This document shows, in pieces, positions 34,005-43,828 of a stretch of DNA of 64,000 bases (positions are counted from its first letter, which is position 1; every line of letters starts with the position of its first letter). The DNA comes from Nitrospinae bacterium bin107. GTDB lineage: Bacteria; UBA8248. A program made the translations under genes and the position numbers. The notes below the pieces were generated by a model, which saw nothing but the letters and a program-made list of their open reading frames with translations, was not told where the DNA came from and did not search any database. The DNA is taken from assembly GCA_002238965.1 (NCBI GenBank), contig MPNJ01000013.1, positions 1 through 64,000 of the forward strand. Reading direction: 5' to 3'.

Positions 34005-35174
34005 TTGAAGATCATCGACATCCGCGAGACGGTGGTTCCCATTCAATCGGACTTGAGAAACGCGTTCATCGATTTCTCCCTGATGACGGTGAGCGTCGCC
34101 GCGCTGGTCACGGACGTCGTGCGCGACGGGGGGCGCGTCGTCGGTTTCGGCTTCAACTCGAACGGACGCTACGCCCAGCAGGGGCTATTGCGCGAGCGCA
34201 TCATCCCCAGGCTCAAGGAAGCGGAACCCGAGTCGCTGCTCAACGAGGCGGGGACGAACTTCGACCCTTCCAAAATCTGGGACTGCATGATGAAAAACGA
34301 AAAGCCCGGCGGGCACGGCGACCGCTCCGTCGCCGTGGGCATCATCGACATGGCCGTATGGGACATGGTGGCGAAAATCGAGGAAAAACCGCTCTACCGC
34401 CACCTGGCAGATACCTATCGTGGCGGGGAGTGCGATGAAAAGGTATCCGTCTACGCCGCCGGGGGCTATTACTATCCCGGAAAAGACCTGAAAGCGCTTC
34501 AGAACGAGATGAGGAGCTATCTCGACCGCGGCTACACCACCGTCAAGATGAAGATAGGTGGCGAATCGCTCGATGACGACTTGAAGAGAATCGAGGCGGT
34601 GCTCGAAATCGTGGGCGAGGGGCGGAACCTCGCGGTGGACGCCAACGGAAAATTCGACCTTAAAACCGCCATCGCCTACGCGGAGGCGCTCTCGCCCTAC
34701 AATCTCCACTGGTATGAGGAGGCGGGCGACCCGCTCGATTACGCGCTCCAGGCCGAACTCGCCGCGCATTACGACAATCCCATGGCGACGGGGGAGAACC
34801 TCTTCTCCACCCAGGATGCGCGAAACCTGATCCGCTACGGGGGGATGCGCCCGGGCGTGGACATCCTGCAGTTCGACTGCGCGCTCAGCTACGGCCTGGT
34901 GGAATATCTGAGAACGCTCGAAATGGCGGAGGAGCACGGCTGGTCGGCCCGCTCGTTCATCCCCCACGGCGGACACCAGCTCTCCCTCAACATCGCGGGG
35001 GGACTGGGCCTGGGCGGCAGCGAATCCTACCCAGACGTGTTCAAGCCCTTCAACGGCTTCGCCGACGGCGTGGCGGTGGAAGACGGCTACGTCGGCTTCC
35101 CCGACCTGCCAGGCCTCGGCATCGAGGACAAGGCTGCGCTCAAGGACGTGTTAAGGGAGTTGTCCGCAATCTAG
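34005..35174 (+). CDS. tarD: D(-)-tartrate dehydratase, enolase superfamily
   Basis: A 389-residue enolase-superfamily enzyme. The whole length follows the well studied TarD of Bradyrhizobium as I remember it: AYIDF/AFIDF, GFNSNGRY, NEAGTNFDP, EKPGGHGDRSVAVG, YAAGGYYYPGK, the catalytic Lys in VKMKIGG, metal ligands in AVDANG, WYEEAGDP and ATGENL, and the His of IPHGGHQ. It should turn D-tartrate into oxaloacetate and water with Mg2+. TTG at 34005 has GGAG six bases upstream and matches the family's N-terminus; the ATG at 33993 is embedded in that ribosome site. Converges with the SoxC-like gene. Confidence 0.9.
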   Translation: MKIIDIRETVVPIQSDLRNAFIDFSLMTVSVAALVTDVVRDGGRVVGFGFNSNGRYAQQGLLRERIIPRLKEAEPESLLNEAGTNFDPSKIWDCMMKNEKPGGHGDRSVAVGIIDMAVWDMVAKIEEKPLYRHLADTYRGGECDEKVSVYAAGGYYYPGKDLKALQNEMRSYLDRGYTTVKMKIGGESLDDDLKRIEAVLEIVGEGRNLAVDANGKFDLKTAIAYAEALSPYNLHWYEEAGDPLDYALQAELAAHYDNPMATGENLFSTQDARNLIRYGGMRPGVDILQFDCALSYGLVEYLRTLEMAEEHGWSARSFIPHGGHQLSLNIAGGLGLGGSESYPDVFKPFNGFADGVAVEDGYVGFPDLPGLGIEDKAALKDVLRELSAI

Positions 35175-35228
35175 ACGACTCAGGATTCACCTCTTCGGCG
35201 AAGCACTCAGCTTCTACTCCGCGCCGCC

Positions 35229-36533
35229 TCACGACACCCGTAGCGCAACCCGGTGCATCGTGTTGTTGAGGTATCCCTTCGGGTTCCAGTCGATGGCGTG
35301 GGGCTGCATCACACCTGCGCTGTCGGTCGCCCGCGCCCAAATCTCGTAGTAACCGGCTTCCGGGAATCTGAAATCGGCGCGAAAATTCTGCCAGGCCCCG
35401 TCGTTCACGGGGGCGTCCAGCGCAGCCGGCTTCCATGTCGCGCCGAAGTCATAGGAGATGTCGACAGCGGCGACCGTCCGGTCTCCCGACCAGGCATGAC
35501 CGCGCACCTCCACAGCGCGCGCCGAAACCGCCCCGTTCGCGGGGTGGGTGATCAGCGATTTAACGGGCATCCGCTCGATGATGACGAAATCTTTCTCCTC
35601 CACCTTCTCGCCCGGCTCGATCCTGTATCGCGGCACCCGGTAGGAAGTCCCCGTCATCTTGGGGCCGTCGTGCACGACGTCGCGGAGGTAGATGCGCCGG
35701 AGCCATTTCTGCGAGCAAGACCCCGGCCAGCCGGGAACGACGAGCCGCAGCGGCGCCCCGTTCATCGGATGAATCGGGCCGCCATTCTGGCCAAAGGCGA
35801 TGAGCACGCCCTCCGTCATCGCCTTGGCGATTGGCACGCCGCGCGAGATGAGCAGCTTGCCGGGCTGACCGGAGAGGTCCCCGTCCGCGCCGACATGGGC
35901 GGTGTAGACCACACCGGGCCGTACGCCGGCCGCCGCCAGCACGTCCTTGAGCCGCACCCCTGTCCACTTCGAACAGGCGATCGCCCCGTGGGTCCACTGG
36001 CTGCCCTTTACCGGCGGCTTGAAAAAGGCCCGCCCGTTGCCCCCGCATTCGATGACGAGAGCCATCGTGACGACTTCGAACCTCGAGCGAAGCTCGTCGA
36101 TTGACAAGGTCATGGGGCGTTCTACGAGACCATCGACGGTGAGGGTCCAGGCGTCCGCCGACGCTTCGGTGGGCGGGACGCCGTTGTTGCGAATGAAATG
36201 CCGGGATGTCGGGGTGACCGGGTCATCGAGCAGATGGGGCGGCGTTTCGGCGTTGAGCGGCCGCTTGTTCAGCAGCGTGAGGCCGTCCTTTCCGACAAGC
36301 ACCTTCTCGTCGGCGAAAGCCGCCGGGATGAGCCCCGCCGGCATGCTGCGGTGAAACGGAATCGCCGCGCCCACCATCGCCGTCATGGCGGCAAGCCCGG
36401 CGCCCCGCAGAAAGCCACGCCTGTCGAAATTAGTTTCTCGTCCGAAAAAGGCGCTATCCGCCGCCACCGGGTCCGCGGCGAAAAATTCGTGTATATCCCG
36501 GGCCTCGGAGGATGCGGATTCCTCTTTCGACAT
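35229..36533 (-). CDS. SoxC/SorA-like molybdenum sulfite dehydrogenase, Tat-exported
   Basis: A 434-residue oxidoreductase of the sulfite oxidase family. A twin-arginine signal (DRRGFLRGAG) sits near residue 37, so it is folded with Mo-cofactor and sent to the periplasm. The Mo-ligand Cys lies in VIECGGNGR near residue 162; the C-terminal Ig-like dimerisation domain (VDISYDFGATWKPA) follows. GAGGAG precedes the ATG at 36533. No haem domain or SoxD-like cytochrome gene is adjacent, so its electron acceptor is unknown. Sulfite or an organic sulfoxide are the likely substrates; it could serve sulfite released by sulfonate breakdown. Confidence 0.87.
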   Translation of the reverse strand: MSKEESASSEARDIHEFFAADPVAADSAFFGRETNFDRRGFLRGAGLAAMTAMVGAAIPFHRSMPAGLIPAAFADEKVLVGKDGLTLLNKRPLNAETPPHLLDDPVTPTSRHFIRNNGVPPTEASADAWTLTVDGLVERPMTLSIDELRSRFEVVTMALVIECGGNGRAFFKPPVKGSQWTHGAIACSKWTGVRLKDVLAAAGVRPGVVYTAHVGADGDLSGQPGKLLISRGVPIAKAMTEGVLIAFGQNGGPIHPMNGAPLRLVVPGWPGSCSQKWLRRIYLRDVVHDGPKMTGTSYRVPRYRIEPGEKVEEKDFVIIERMPVKSLITHPANGAVSARAVEVRGHAWSGDRTVAAVDISYDFGATWKPAALDAPVNDGAWQNFRADFRFPEAGYYEIWARATDSAGVMQPHAIDWNPKGYLNNTMHRVALRVS

Positions 36534-36581
36534 GGCGTTCTCCTCTTGCGGACAACCGCCTGGAGAAAATCGCACTGCAGC

Positions 36582-37586
36582 CTAGACGAACTCGGGCATC
36601 ACCTCTTTGGCGAAGCGCTCGAGCGTCCTCAGGACGAGTTCCTGCGGCATTCCTGGCCACTGAACCCGGAACGCCATGTGGTCCACGCCCAGCTCGTCGC
36701 GGTGGCGCCTGATGTCCTCGGCCACGTCTTCCGCCGAGCCGATCAGGAACCTGTCGGAGCGCAACTCGTCTAGCGGCATCCGGAGCGTATCGCTTTCGGG
36801 CAACGCCTCGCTCTGGCCCCACTTTACATAGACGTTGTATTTCACCCCCAGATAATCCGCGCATTCGCGAAAGGCGCTCTCCCTGTCCTCGCCGATGAAC
36901 ATCTCCTTGATGACCGGCGTCGCATCGGGCGCGCCCTTGCCTGCGGCTTCGCGTTCAGCGTGGAACATCTCCATCTGGCGCTTCAAGGTGTCGAAGCGCG
37001 CATGGGGATTCAGGAACCACGCCTCTCCCATCCGCGCCGCGCGCTTCACCGCGCCGTCTCCGTTCGCCGCTATCCAGATGGGAGGTCTCGGCTTCTGGAT
37101 GGGCCGCATGGTGAGATTTACGTCTTCGAGCTTTACGACCTCGCCCTCATAATCGAGCGTCCCCTCTTCGAGCAGGCGGGTGAGGGCTTCGAGTTTCTCC
37201 TCGAAAGCCTTGATGCGATAGGGTTTCGTGAGGCCGAACGCGCGGTATTCGGGCTCGCGGTAGCCCAGCCCCACGCCGAGCACGAAGCGGCCCTTCGTCA
37301 TGGCGTCGAGCGTGGCGACCTGCTCGGCCACGTCCACCGGGTTGTGAAGAGCGAGCAGCAGGATGCCGGTGCCGACGGTCATATCGCCCGCGTGAGCCGC
37401 CACCTGGGCGACGCTCGGCCAGGTCTGCATCATCCAAACACCCTCGGTGAGATAGTGCTGTCCGCACCAAACGCTGTGAAAGCCCAAATCCCGAATCAGG
37501 CGCACCTGTTCGAGATGCTCCTCCCAGCGTTCCGCGGGGTCATCCCCCAGGGAGTGCTGGTTCATGACGAACATGCCGAATTTCAT
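36582..37586 (-). CDS. LLM-class flavin/F420-dependent oxidoreductase
   Basis: A 334-residue luciferase-like TIM-barrel protein (MKFGMFVMNQH start, VWCGQHYL, GTGILLLALHNP, VLGVGLGYREPE, IWIAANGDGAVKRAARMG). It belongs to the branch containing F420- or FMN-dependent monooxygenases and dehydrogenases of unknown substrate. The ATG at 37586 has an AGAGGG site; 15 codons upstream are open but lack one. It begins 22 bases after the CitE-like lyase gene, so both are probably one transcript. Confidence 0.85.
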   Translation of the reverse strand: MKFGMFVMNQHSLGDDPAERWEEHLEQVRLIRDLGFHSVWCGQHYLTEGVWMMQTWPSVAQVAAHAGDMTVGTGILLLALHNPVDVAEQVATLDAMTKGRFVLGVGLGYREPEYRAFGLTKPYRIKAFEEKLEALTRLLEEGTLDYEGEVVKLEDVNLTMRPIQKPRPPIWIAANGDGAVKRAARMGEAWFLNPHARFDTLKRQMEMFHAEREAAGKGAPDATPVIKEMFIGEDRESAFRECADYLGVKYNVYVKWGQSEALPESDTLRMPLDELRSDRFLIGSAEDVAEDIRRHRDELGVDHMAFRVQWPGMPQELVLRTLERFAKEVMPEFV

Positions 37587-37608
37587 ATCACCCTCTCGTT
37601 TTGTCTTG

Positions 37609-38514
37609 TTAGTCCTTCGTTCCGAAATCATCGGCCAGGGCGATGACTTTTTCCGCCGCCTCGACCACCGGATAGTCGATCATGCGCCCGCCGACGGAAA
37701 CGCTCGCCTCCCCCCGCGCCGTCGCCTCCTCGAAGGCGACGACCACCTCGCGCGCCTTTTCGACTTCATCTTTCGTCGGCGTAAACGCGTGGTTCACGAT
37801 TTCCACCTGCCTGGGGTGGATGCAGAACTTGCCGAACATGCCGAGGGCGCGGCACCGCACGGCGCTCGCCGCGAGACCCTCCTGATCGTCCAGGGCTATC
37901 CACACCGTGTCGAGCGGTTTCTCCCGTCCAGCACTTCTTGAAGCGACCGCGATGCGCGAGCGCGGGTAGTCGAAAGTGAACTCATCGCGCGGCCACTCGA
38001 TGTCCAGATCGTTGGTGTAATCCCCCGCCCCGAATGCGAGCTGGAAACGCCGCTCTCCCGTATCGGCGGAGGCTATCGAGAAAGCATCCTCCACGCCCCG
38101 GGCGTTCTCGATGATGGCGAGCAGGTGAATGCCTCCCGCCTCACAGCCCGCTTTTCTTTCCGCATCGCGGATCAACCGGTCGGCCGCCAATATCTGTCCG
38201 GCGTTCTCCGCCTTGGGCAGCACGATTCCCCGCAGCGCGGGCCCCACGACGGCCGCGATGTCCTCAGGGCCGCAAGCGATAGAAAAACCCGTCACGTCAT
38301 CCAAGGGATTCACACGCACGAAAACGTCCGCACCGTCTTCTGCGGCTATCGTCTTGACCGCTGCACCGAGCGCATCGCGCGTGGATGTCTTCTCATCGGC
38401 GGGTACGGCGTCTTCCAGGTCCAGAACGACGGCGTCGGCCCCGGCCTTGCCCACCTTGGCGAGCATTCTCTCCCTGTTTCCGGGGGCGAAGAGAATCGTC
38501 CGGTAGAGTTTCAT
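37609..38514 (-). CDS. CitE-like CoA-ester lyase (malyl/citramalyl-CoA lyase family)
   Basis: A 301-residue HpcH/HpaI-fold enzyme. Core segments are RTILFAPGNRERM, AVVLDLEDAVP, FVRVNP, LPKAENA, the metal-binding Glu in LLAIIENARGV, AFGAGDYTNDLDI and FCIHPRQVEIVN. Such enzymes split or form malyl-, citramalyl- or beta-methylmalyl-CoA. AGGAG stands seven bases ahead of the ATG. It is the first gene of a two-gene unit with the LLM oxidoreductase. The nearby CoA-transferase could supply a CoA ester, though it is 4 kb away. Confidence 0.87.
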   Translation of the reverse strand: MKLYRTILFAPGNRERMLAKVGKAGADAVVLDLEDAVPADEKTSTRDALGAAVKTIAAEDGADVFVRVNPLDDVTGFSIACGPEDIAAVVGPALRGIVLPKAENAGQILAADRLIRDAERKAGCEAGGIHLLAIIENARGVEDAFSIASADTGERRFQLAFGAGDYTNDLDIEWPRDEFTFDYPRSRIAVASRSAGREKPLDTVWIALDDQEGLAASAVRCRALGMFGKFCIHPRQVEIVNHAFTPTKDEVEKAREVVVAFEEATARGEASVSVGGRMIDYPVVEAAEKVIALADDFGTKD

Positions 38515-38689
38515 GGATGGTTCTCCTTTTCTCTCATTATCTAAAGTGATGTGTTTTTACCCTTGATGACGGCGCTTGCCAAGCCGTAGCGGCCTTGCAC
38601 TTCGGGACAAACACCTGCTTTCGTTTCGGCTCGTCGGCGGATGGAATATAATCGCCCGGAAATCAACGAAACCCCTTTGGAGAGTTTTC

Positions 38690-40363
38690 ATGAATCCCGA
38701 CGAACTGCTGCACCGCCCCATCACGGAGTTGTCTGCCCTCATCCAGGCCGACGAAACAAAGCCGAGCGAGGTGATTGAGACCCACATCGCCAGAACCCAG
38801 GGGCTGGACGCCACAATCAACGCCTTCACGAGGACCACTTTCGACCTCGCCAGGGAACAGGCGGAGCGGCTGGATTCAGAACTCGTCGCTGGAAACTACC
38901 GGGGGCCGCTCCACGGGATTCCCGTCGCGCTCAAGGACCTGTTCGACCTCGAAGGCCACCCGACCACGGCGGGCAGCCGGATTCTGGGGAAAAGCGCGGC
39001 GGTCGAGACGGCGGAATGCGTGCGCAGGCTCATCGAGGCGGGAGCGGTCATCATCGGAAAGACGAACTTGCAGGAATTCGCGCGCGGCGGCACCGGGGCG
39101 AACAGCGCTTTCGGCCCGGCGCGAAACCCCTGGAGCCTCGACCACACACCGGGGGGAAGTAGCAGCGGCTCGGCCGCCTGCGTGGCGGCGGGGATGGCGG
39201 CGGCAGCGCTCGGCTCCGACACGGGCGGCTCGGTGCGCCTGCCCGCTTCGTTCTGCAACCTGGTGGGCATCCGCTCCACTTATGGCCGGGTGAGCAGGGC
39301 CGGGGCCGTGCCCTTGGGCTTGAGCTTCGACAACGTGGGTCCCCTCACGCGCACGGTGGAAGACGCCGCTCTCATCCTGCAGGCCATCGCAGGCTCAGAC
39401 CCCAAGGACCCGACGACGGGAACCGGGCCTGCTCCCGATTTCCTGGAAACCGTGAACGAGGGCGTGCGCGGCATGACGCTCGGCGTCGCGACCAACCATT
39501 TCTGGCCGGGGGAGGACCCCGAGGCGGAGGCTATTGTGCGCGAGGGTATCGCCCGGTTCGAGGCGTTGGGCGCGCGTGTCGTGGAAGTGGAAATCCCCTG
39601 GGCGAGGCTCGGCCAGGTCGCCTACGCCGCGACCGTGGGGCCTGAGGGTGCGGAATACCACCGTAAATTCCTCGAAAACCACCGGGACGGGTACGTATCC
39701 CCCGGAGCGGATTTTTTCGAGTACAGCCTCTTCATTCCGGGCTGGCGGTACGTGCAGGCGCAAAAGGCCCGCACATTCTTCATCCGTCAGGCGGCGGAGG
39801 TGTTCAGGAAAGTGGACGCCGTACTCACGCCCACAGTCGCCATTGCGCCCCCCACAATCGCGGATTGTCTCGACGGCATGAAGATGTGGCCGATAGTGAG
39901 CGATAATACCGCCGCCTTCAGCACCATAGGCAACCCCGTGCTCCAGGTGCCTTGCGGGTTCACGAAAGCGCGCCTGCCCGTCGGCCTCCAGATTGCGGGG
40001 AGATGGGGGGATGAGGCGCGCCTGTTCCGAATCGGCAAGGCGCTGGAAGACGACAATCCGCTGTGGCAGTTGAGGCCGCCCGAGGTCGACGAGCAGCCGC
40101 CTCCCGAAGATTTTCCAGAAGCCGCTGCATCGCCGCCGCAAGAAATGACGGAGACAGAAGCCGCCGCCCACATTCTCGCCATGGCGAAAACCATGGGCTA
40201 CCGGATTGATAAGGATAAAATATCGCCGGATGGACTCGCCCAGGGCGTTACGAACATGCTCGCGGGACTGGAAAAACTCGATGACCTCGCCCTCGATGAT
40301 TGCGAACGCGCGGAGACACTCAACCTGCTCGATATGGATTTCGACTCCATCCCAAGCCCGTAA
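38690..40363 (+). CDS. Amidase-signature enzyme with a C-terminal AtzG/GatC-like extension
   Basis: A 557-residue amidase. The Ser-cisSer-Lys triad can be read as K82 (VALKDL), S157 (GGSSSGS) and S181 (SDTGGSVR). After the usual C-terminus, around residue 470, there is an extra acidic alpha-helical stretch of some 85 residues (TETEAAAHILAMAKTMGY through NLLDMDF) resembling the separate AtzG/GatC subunits that stabilise amidases such as AtzE and GatA; this likeness is my inference. The ATG at 38690 follows GGAGAG. It is divergent from the CitE-like gene. The amide substrate is unknown. Confidence 0.85.
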   Translation: MNPDELLHRPITELSALIQADETKPSEVIETHIARTQGLDATINAFTRTTFDLAREQAERLDSELVAGNYRGPLHGIPVALKDLFDLEGHPTTAGSRILGKSAAVETAECVRRLIEAGAVIIGKTNLQEFARGGTGANSAFGPARNPWSLDHTPGGSSSGSAACVAAGMAAAALGSDTGGSVRLPASFCNLVGIRSTYGRVSRAGAVPLGLSFDNVGPLTRTVEDAALILQAIAGSDPKDPTTGTGPAPDFLETVNEGVRGMTLGVATNHFWPGEDPEAEAIVREGIARFEALGARVVEVEIPWARLGQVAYAATVGPEGAEYHRKFLENHRDGYVSPGADFFEYSLFIPGWRYVQAQKARTFFIRQAAEVFRKVDAVLTPTVAIAPPTIADCLDGMKMWPIVSDNTAAFSTIGNPVLQVPCGFTKARLPVGLQIAGRWGDEARLFRIGKALEDDNPLWQLRPPEVDEQPPPEDFPEAAASPPQEMTETEAAAHILAMAKTMGYRIDKDKISPDGLAQGVTNMLAGLEKLDDLALDDCERAETLNLLDMDFDSIPSP

Positions 40364-40370
40364 GAAACGC

Positions 40371-41495
40371 CTAATCCGGCTTCAGGAGAACCTTCAGGCA
40401 CTCCCCCGTGCCCGTGACCTCGATGCCCGCCTGCACCTGGGAGAGCGGCAGGCGGTGCGTGAAGATGTCGTCAATCGGCAGGTCCGTTCTGAGCAGCATG
40501 TCCATCGCCGGTTCGAACTGCACCTGGGGATAGGCCCATGAGCCGCAGATGTCCACGTCCTTGTTGCACACCTGGTGGGGCCTGATCTCCACCCCGCCCG
40601 GGTCGCCGTAATGCCCGACCTCGACGAGCTTCCCGCCGCGGCGGACGATGTCCAGCCCCTCGGCGAAGGCAGCGGGAACACCCGCCGCCTCGATAACCAC
40701 GTCGGGCCCCACGCCGTCCGTCCAGGAGAGGATCTGCTCTTTTCTTTCTTCCTGCGTGAGCGCCGACAGGCTCACCGTCTTCGTGGCGCCGAATTTTCTG
40801 GAGAACGCGAGTCGTTCTTCGCTCATATCCACCGCGATTATCTCGCCCGCCCCCATTGTCTTGAGAGAGGCCACAACGAGCAGACCGATGGGGCCCACGC
40901 CCATGACGGCGCACCGAGCGCCCACGCCGAACCCCTCCCCCGCGTAGGGGATGCCCGGCGAGAGCGAACGTCCCGCCGCTCTCTGGGCCACCGCCAGGGG
41001 TTCGCATAGCGTGGCGCGCTCGAGCGAGAGACCCTCGGGCAGCTTCAGGACGAAAGAATTTCCGGGAATGTACATGTACTCGGAAAACGCCCCGAAAAGG
41101 TGCGGCGCCTCTGCCGAGGTGCGGAAACCGAAAACCGTGCGGTTCGGGCACAACTGGGGCCGGTGCGGCGTGTGAATACAGAACCAGCATTTCCCGCAGG
41201 CCTGGCTGCCCGGCGCCACGGTGATGGCGTCTCCTTCTTCGATGGGGCCGCCCACGATCTTCATGTTCGCATTCGCCAGGGGACCCATCTTCTCGACGAA
41301 CCCGCTGAACTCATGACCCGGAATTACCGGCCACGCCAGGTTCAGGTTGCCCCCGTACATGTGCTTGTCCGAACCGCAGACGCCGACAGCGGACACCTTC
41401 ATCAAAAGGGCGTCGTCCTCAATCTCGGGCATGGGGTATTCACGCAGGGCGATCTCGCCCGGCTGTAGGATCGTGGCGGCCTGAACGGTGGACAT
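40371..41495 (-). CDS. Zinc-dependent alcohol dehydrogenase (MDR family)
   Basis: A 374-residue zinc dehydrogenase. Catalytic zinc ligands are the Cys of VGVCGSDKH and the His-Glu of IPGHEF; the structural zinc site is the C-x2-C cluster CGKCWFC with a later Cys (PQLCPN). The Rossmann motif is GVGPIGLL. Sorbitol/threonine dehydrogenase-type enzymes look alike. GAGGAG precedes the ATG. It converges on the amidase gene with only seven bases between stops. Substrate unassigned. Confidence 0.88.
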   Translation of the reverse strand: MSTVQAATILQPGEIALREYPMPEIEDDALLMKVSAVGVCGSDKHMYGGNLNLAWPVIPGHEFSGFVEKMGPLANANMKIVGGPIEEGDAITVAPGSQACGKCWFCIHTPHRPQLCPNRTVFGFRTSAEAPHLFGAFSEYMYIPGNSFVLKLPEGLSLERATLCEPLAVAQRAAGRSLSPGIPYAGEGFGVGARCAVMGVGPIGLLVVASLKTMGAGEIIAVDMSEERLAFSRKFGATKTVSLSALTQEERKEQILSWTDGVGPDVVIEAAGVPAAFAEGLDIVRRGGKLVEVGHYGDPGGVEIRPHQVCNKDVDICGSWAYPQVQFEPAMDMLLRTDLPIDDIFTHRLPLSQVQAGIEVTGTGECLKVLLKPD

Positions 41496-41646
41496 CGAAT
41501 CCGTCTCCTCGAAGCGATGGTTTTGAGCGCCGGAAATCGGCGCGGAGCGTCTCTGGAAGTTGTTATGAGCGCTACTTTAGCGTATCTCTAATTCCCGCCA
41601 CAATGAACGCAGTGGAAGCGAACCCCGAATCTCCTGAGGAACCACC

Positions 41647-42510
41647 ATGCCGCTCGAGAAGACGCTCGCTATCTTCGGCTACCCACTGGGGCATACGCTC
41701 TCGCCCGTCATGCACAACGCGGCGGCGCAGGCGCTGGGACTGCCCTACCGCTTCACGGCGTATGAGGTGCACCCGGATCAGTACGAAGAAGCGGTACGCG
41801 GCGCGGGCGCGATGGGTTTCGCGGGATTTTGCGTCACCATCCCGCATAAGGTCGCCACGTTCGAACTCGTGGACGACGTGAGTGAAGATGCGAGGCTCAT
41901 GGGCGCGGTGAACATGGTGACCTTCGAGGAGGGCGGCAGGCTCAAGGGCCACAACACCGACGGCGCGGGCTGGCTCCGCTCCCTGGAAGAGGAAACGGGA
42001 GTATCCCCACAAGGAAAAAGATGCCTTCTTCTGGGCGCGGGCGGGGCCGCGCGGGCCATCGCCATCAAGCTCGCGCAAACCGGCGCGGCGCATATCGAGA
42101 TTCGAAACCGCACGGCTGAAAAGGCGGTATCGCTGGCGGAAGAAGTGAAATCCCATTTTCCGAATACTGAAATTCACGGAGGTGGCCTGGATGCGCTTGA
42201 ATCCGCCGCCCGGGAACGGGATATTATCGTCAACACGACGAGCCTGGGGATGAGCGGGGATGAGGCGCGGGAGGCGGCATGCTGTCTTCCCGAGAAGTTC
42301 ATACCGCCGGATAGCATCTGCGCTGATGCGGTCTATAGCCCGCTCGACACCCCGTTTCTGAAGGCCGCCCGAAGAAAAGGCGCGCGCGCCGTCTCCGGTA
42401 TCGGCTGGCTTTTACACCAGGGCGCCCTGGGCTGGGAGCTTTGGACAGGTACGCAGATGCCCATAGAGCACGTGCGTGAAAAGATGCTCGAAGCGCTTCA
42501 GAATCGATAG
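41647..42510 (+). CDS. aroE: Shikimate dehydrogenase
   Basis: A 287-residue NADP-dependent enzyme of aromatic amino-acid synthesis that reduces 3-dehydroshikimate. It shows GYPLGHTLSPVMHN (substrate Ser), the catalytic Lys in TIPHK, AVNMV, GHNTDGAGW, the nucleotide loop LLGAGGAARA and a C-terminal GIGWLLHQGALGWELWTG. GAGGA precedes the ATG. It is followed after 33 bases by the CoA-transferase gene and then the F420 genes on the same strand, an unusual setting for aroE. Confidence 0.93.
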   Translation: MPLEKTLAIFGYPLGHTLSPVMHNAAAQALGLPYRFTAYEVHPDQYEEAVRGAGAMGFAGFCVTIPHKVATFELVDDVSEDARLMGAVNMVTFEEGGRLKGHNTDGAGWLRSLEEETGVSPQGKRCLLLGAGGAARAIAIKLAQTGAAHIEIRNRTAEKAVSLAEEVKSHFPNTEIHGGGLDALESAARERDIIVNTTSLGMSGDEAREAACCLPEKFIPPDSICADAVYSPLDTPFLKAARRKGARAVSGIGWLLHQGALGWELWTGTQMPIEHVREKMLEALQNR

Positions 42511-42543
42511 TATCCACCTGAGACAAGGAGCCTGAGAAATTCC

Positions 42544-43734
42544 ATGAGTATGCCTCTTGAGGGGATTCGCGTCCTCGATCTTTCCAGAATTCTGGCGGGG
42601 CCATTCTGCACCATGATGCTCGGCGACATGGGGGCCGAAGTCATCAAGGTCGAAAACCCCGTCGGCGGAGACGACACACGCGGCTGGCCGCCTTTTTATG
42701 AGGGCGGCGAGAGCAGTTATTTCCAGTCCGTGAACCGCAACAAGAAAAGCCTCACGCTGAACCTGAAAGCCGAGGAAGGAAAATCGATTTTAAGGGGACT
42801 CGTCGAGGAATCGGACATCCTCATCCAGAATTTCCGGCCCGGCGCCATTGAGCGGCTCGGCTTCGACTGGGATACCTGCCACGCGCTCAACCCCCGGCTC
42901 ATCTACGCCAGCGTCTCGGGCTACGGCCAGAGCGGCCCCTCCAAGGAGAGACCCGCCTACGACATCCTCCTGCAAGGCGAAGGGGGCCTCATGAGCATCA
43001 CGGGCGCAGAAGGTGGCGGGGGCTTCAAGACGGGCATCGCCATCGCCGACCTCACCACCGCCATGTTCGCGACCCAGGGGATCCTGCTGGCCATCATCGC
43101 CCGCGAGAGGACGGGGAAGGGCCAGTACGTCGACACGGCGATCCAGGACGGACAAGCCGCGCTCATGAGCCACGCCGCGGGGAACTTCTTCGCAACGGAA
43201 ACGCCTCCCGGACGGTTGGGGAACCGCCACCCGAGCATCGCGCCGTACCGTGATTTTCCCTGCTCGGACGGGGAACTCATCGTCGCGGCGGCCAACGACT
43301 CCTTGTGGCAGCGGTTCGCCCGCGCCATCGGCAGGGCGGATCTGGCGGACGATCCAAAATGGGATACGAACGCGGCGCGCGTATCGGGGCGCGATGAACT
43401 GGAAGCGGAGATCGAGGAGACCATGCGGGTCAGGACCCGCGCGGAGTGGGCCGAAATCGTATCGGACGCCGGGGTGCCCTGCGGGCCGGTGCGGACGATT
43501 GAGGAGTTGTGCGCGGACCCGCAGATACATCACCGCGAGATGGTCGTCGAGATGGAACACGCGAGGACCGGCGTCCTGAAGGTGATGGGGAACCCCATGA
43601 AGCTCTCGGATACCCCTGGTGAAATCCGCATGCCACCTCCCCTGCTGGGAGAGCACACGGATGAAATTCTCACCAGCCTGCTCGGCAAGTCGGGTGAGGA
43701 AATCACCGCGCTGAAAGAAAAGGGCGTTGCCTAG
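42544..43734 (+). CDS. CaiB/BaiF family (class III) CoA-transferase
   Basis: A 396-residue CoA-transferase with the interlocked-dimer fold. Family marks are GIRVLDLSRILAGPF, GAEVIKVENP, NRNKKSLTLNLK, DILIQNFRPGA and the catalytic Asp in RPAYDILLQGEGG. It would move CoA between two carboxylic acids, for example from succinyl-CoA to a catabolic acid. It lies between aroE and cofG on the same strand. The partner lyase might be the CitE-like protein, but that is inference. Substrate unknown. Confidence 0.9.
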   Translation: MSMPLEGIRVLDLSRILAGPFCTMMLGDMGAEVIKVENPVGGDDTRGWPPFYEGGESSYFQSVNRNKKSLTLNLKAEEGKSILRGLVEESDILIQNFRPGAIERLGFDWDTCHALNPRLIYASVSGYGQSGPSKERPAYDILLQGEGGLMSITGAEGGGGFKTGIAIADLTTAMFATQGILLAIIARERTGKGQYVDTAIQDGQAALMSHAAGNFFATETPPGRLGNRHPSIAPYRDFPCSDGELIVAAANDSLWQRFARAIGRADLADDPKWDTNAARVSGRDELEAEIEETMRVRTRAEWAEIVSDAGVPCGPVRTIEELCADPQIHHREMVVEMEHARTGVLKVMGNPMKLSDTPGEIRMPPPLLGEHTDEILTSLLGKSGEEITALKEKGVA

Positions 43735-43828
43735 CGCGCATGGGGAGCCAAGCCTTGTCAGACGCGGCCCTCGCCGATAGGATGCGGGAGAAATCGCGGA
43801 CTTTACTCGACAGAAACGGAGAAACGTC

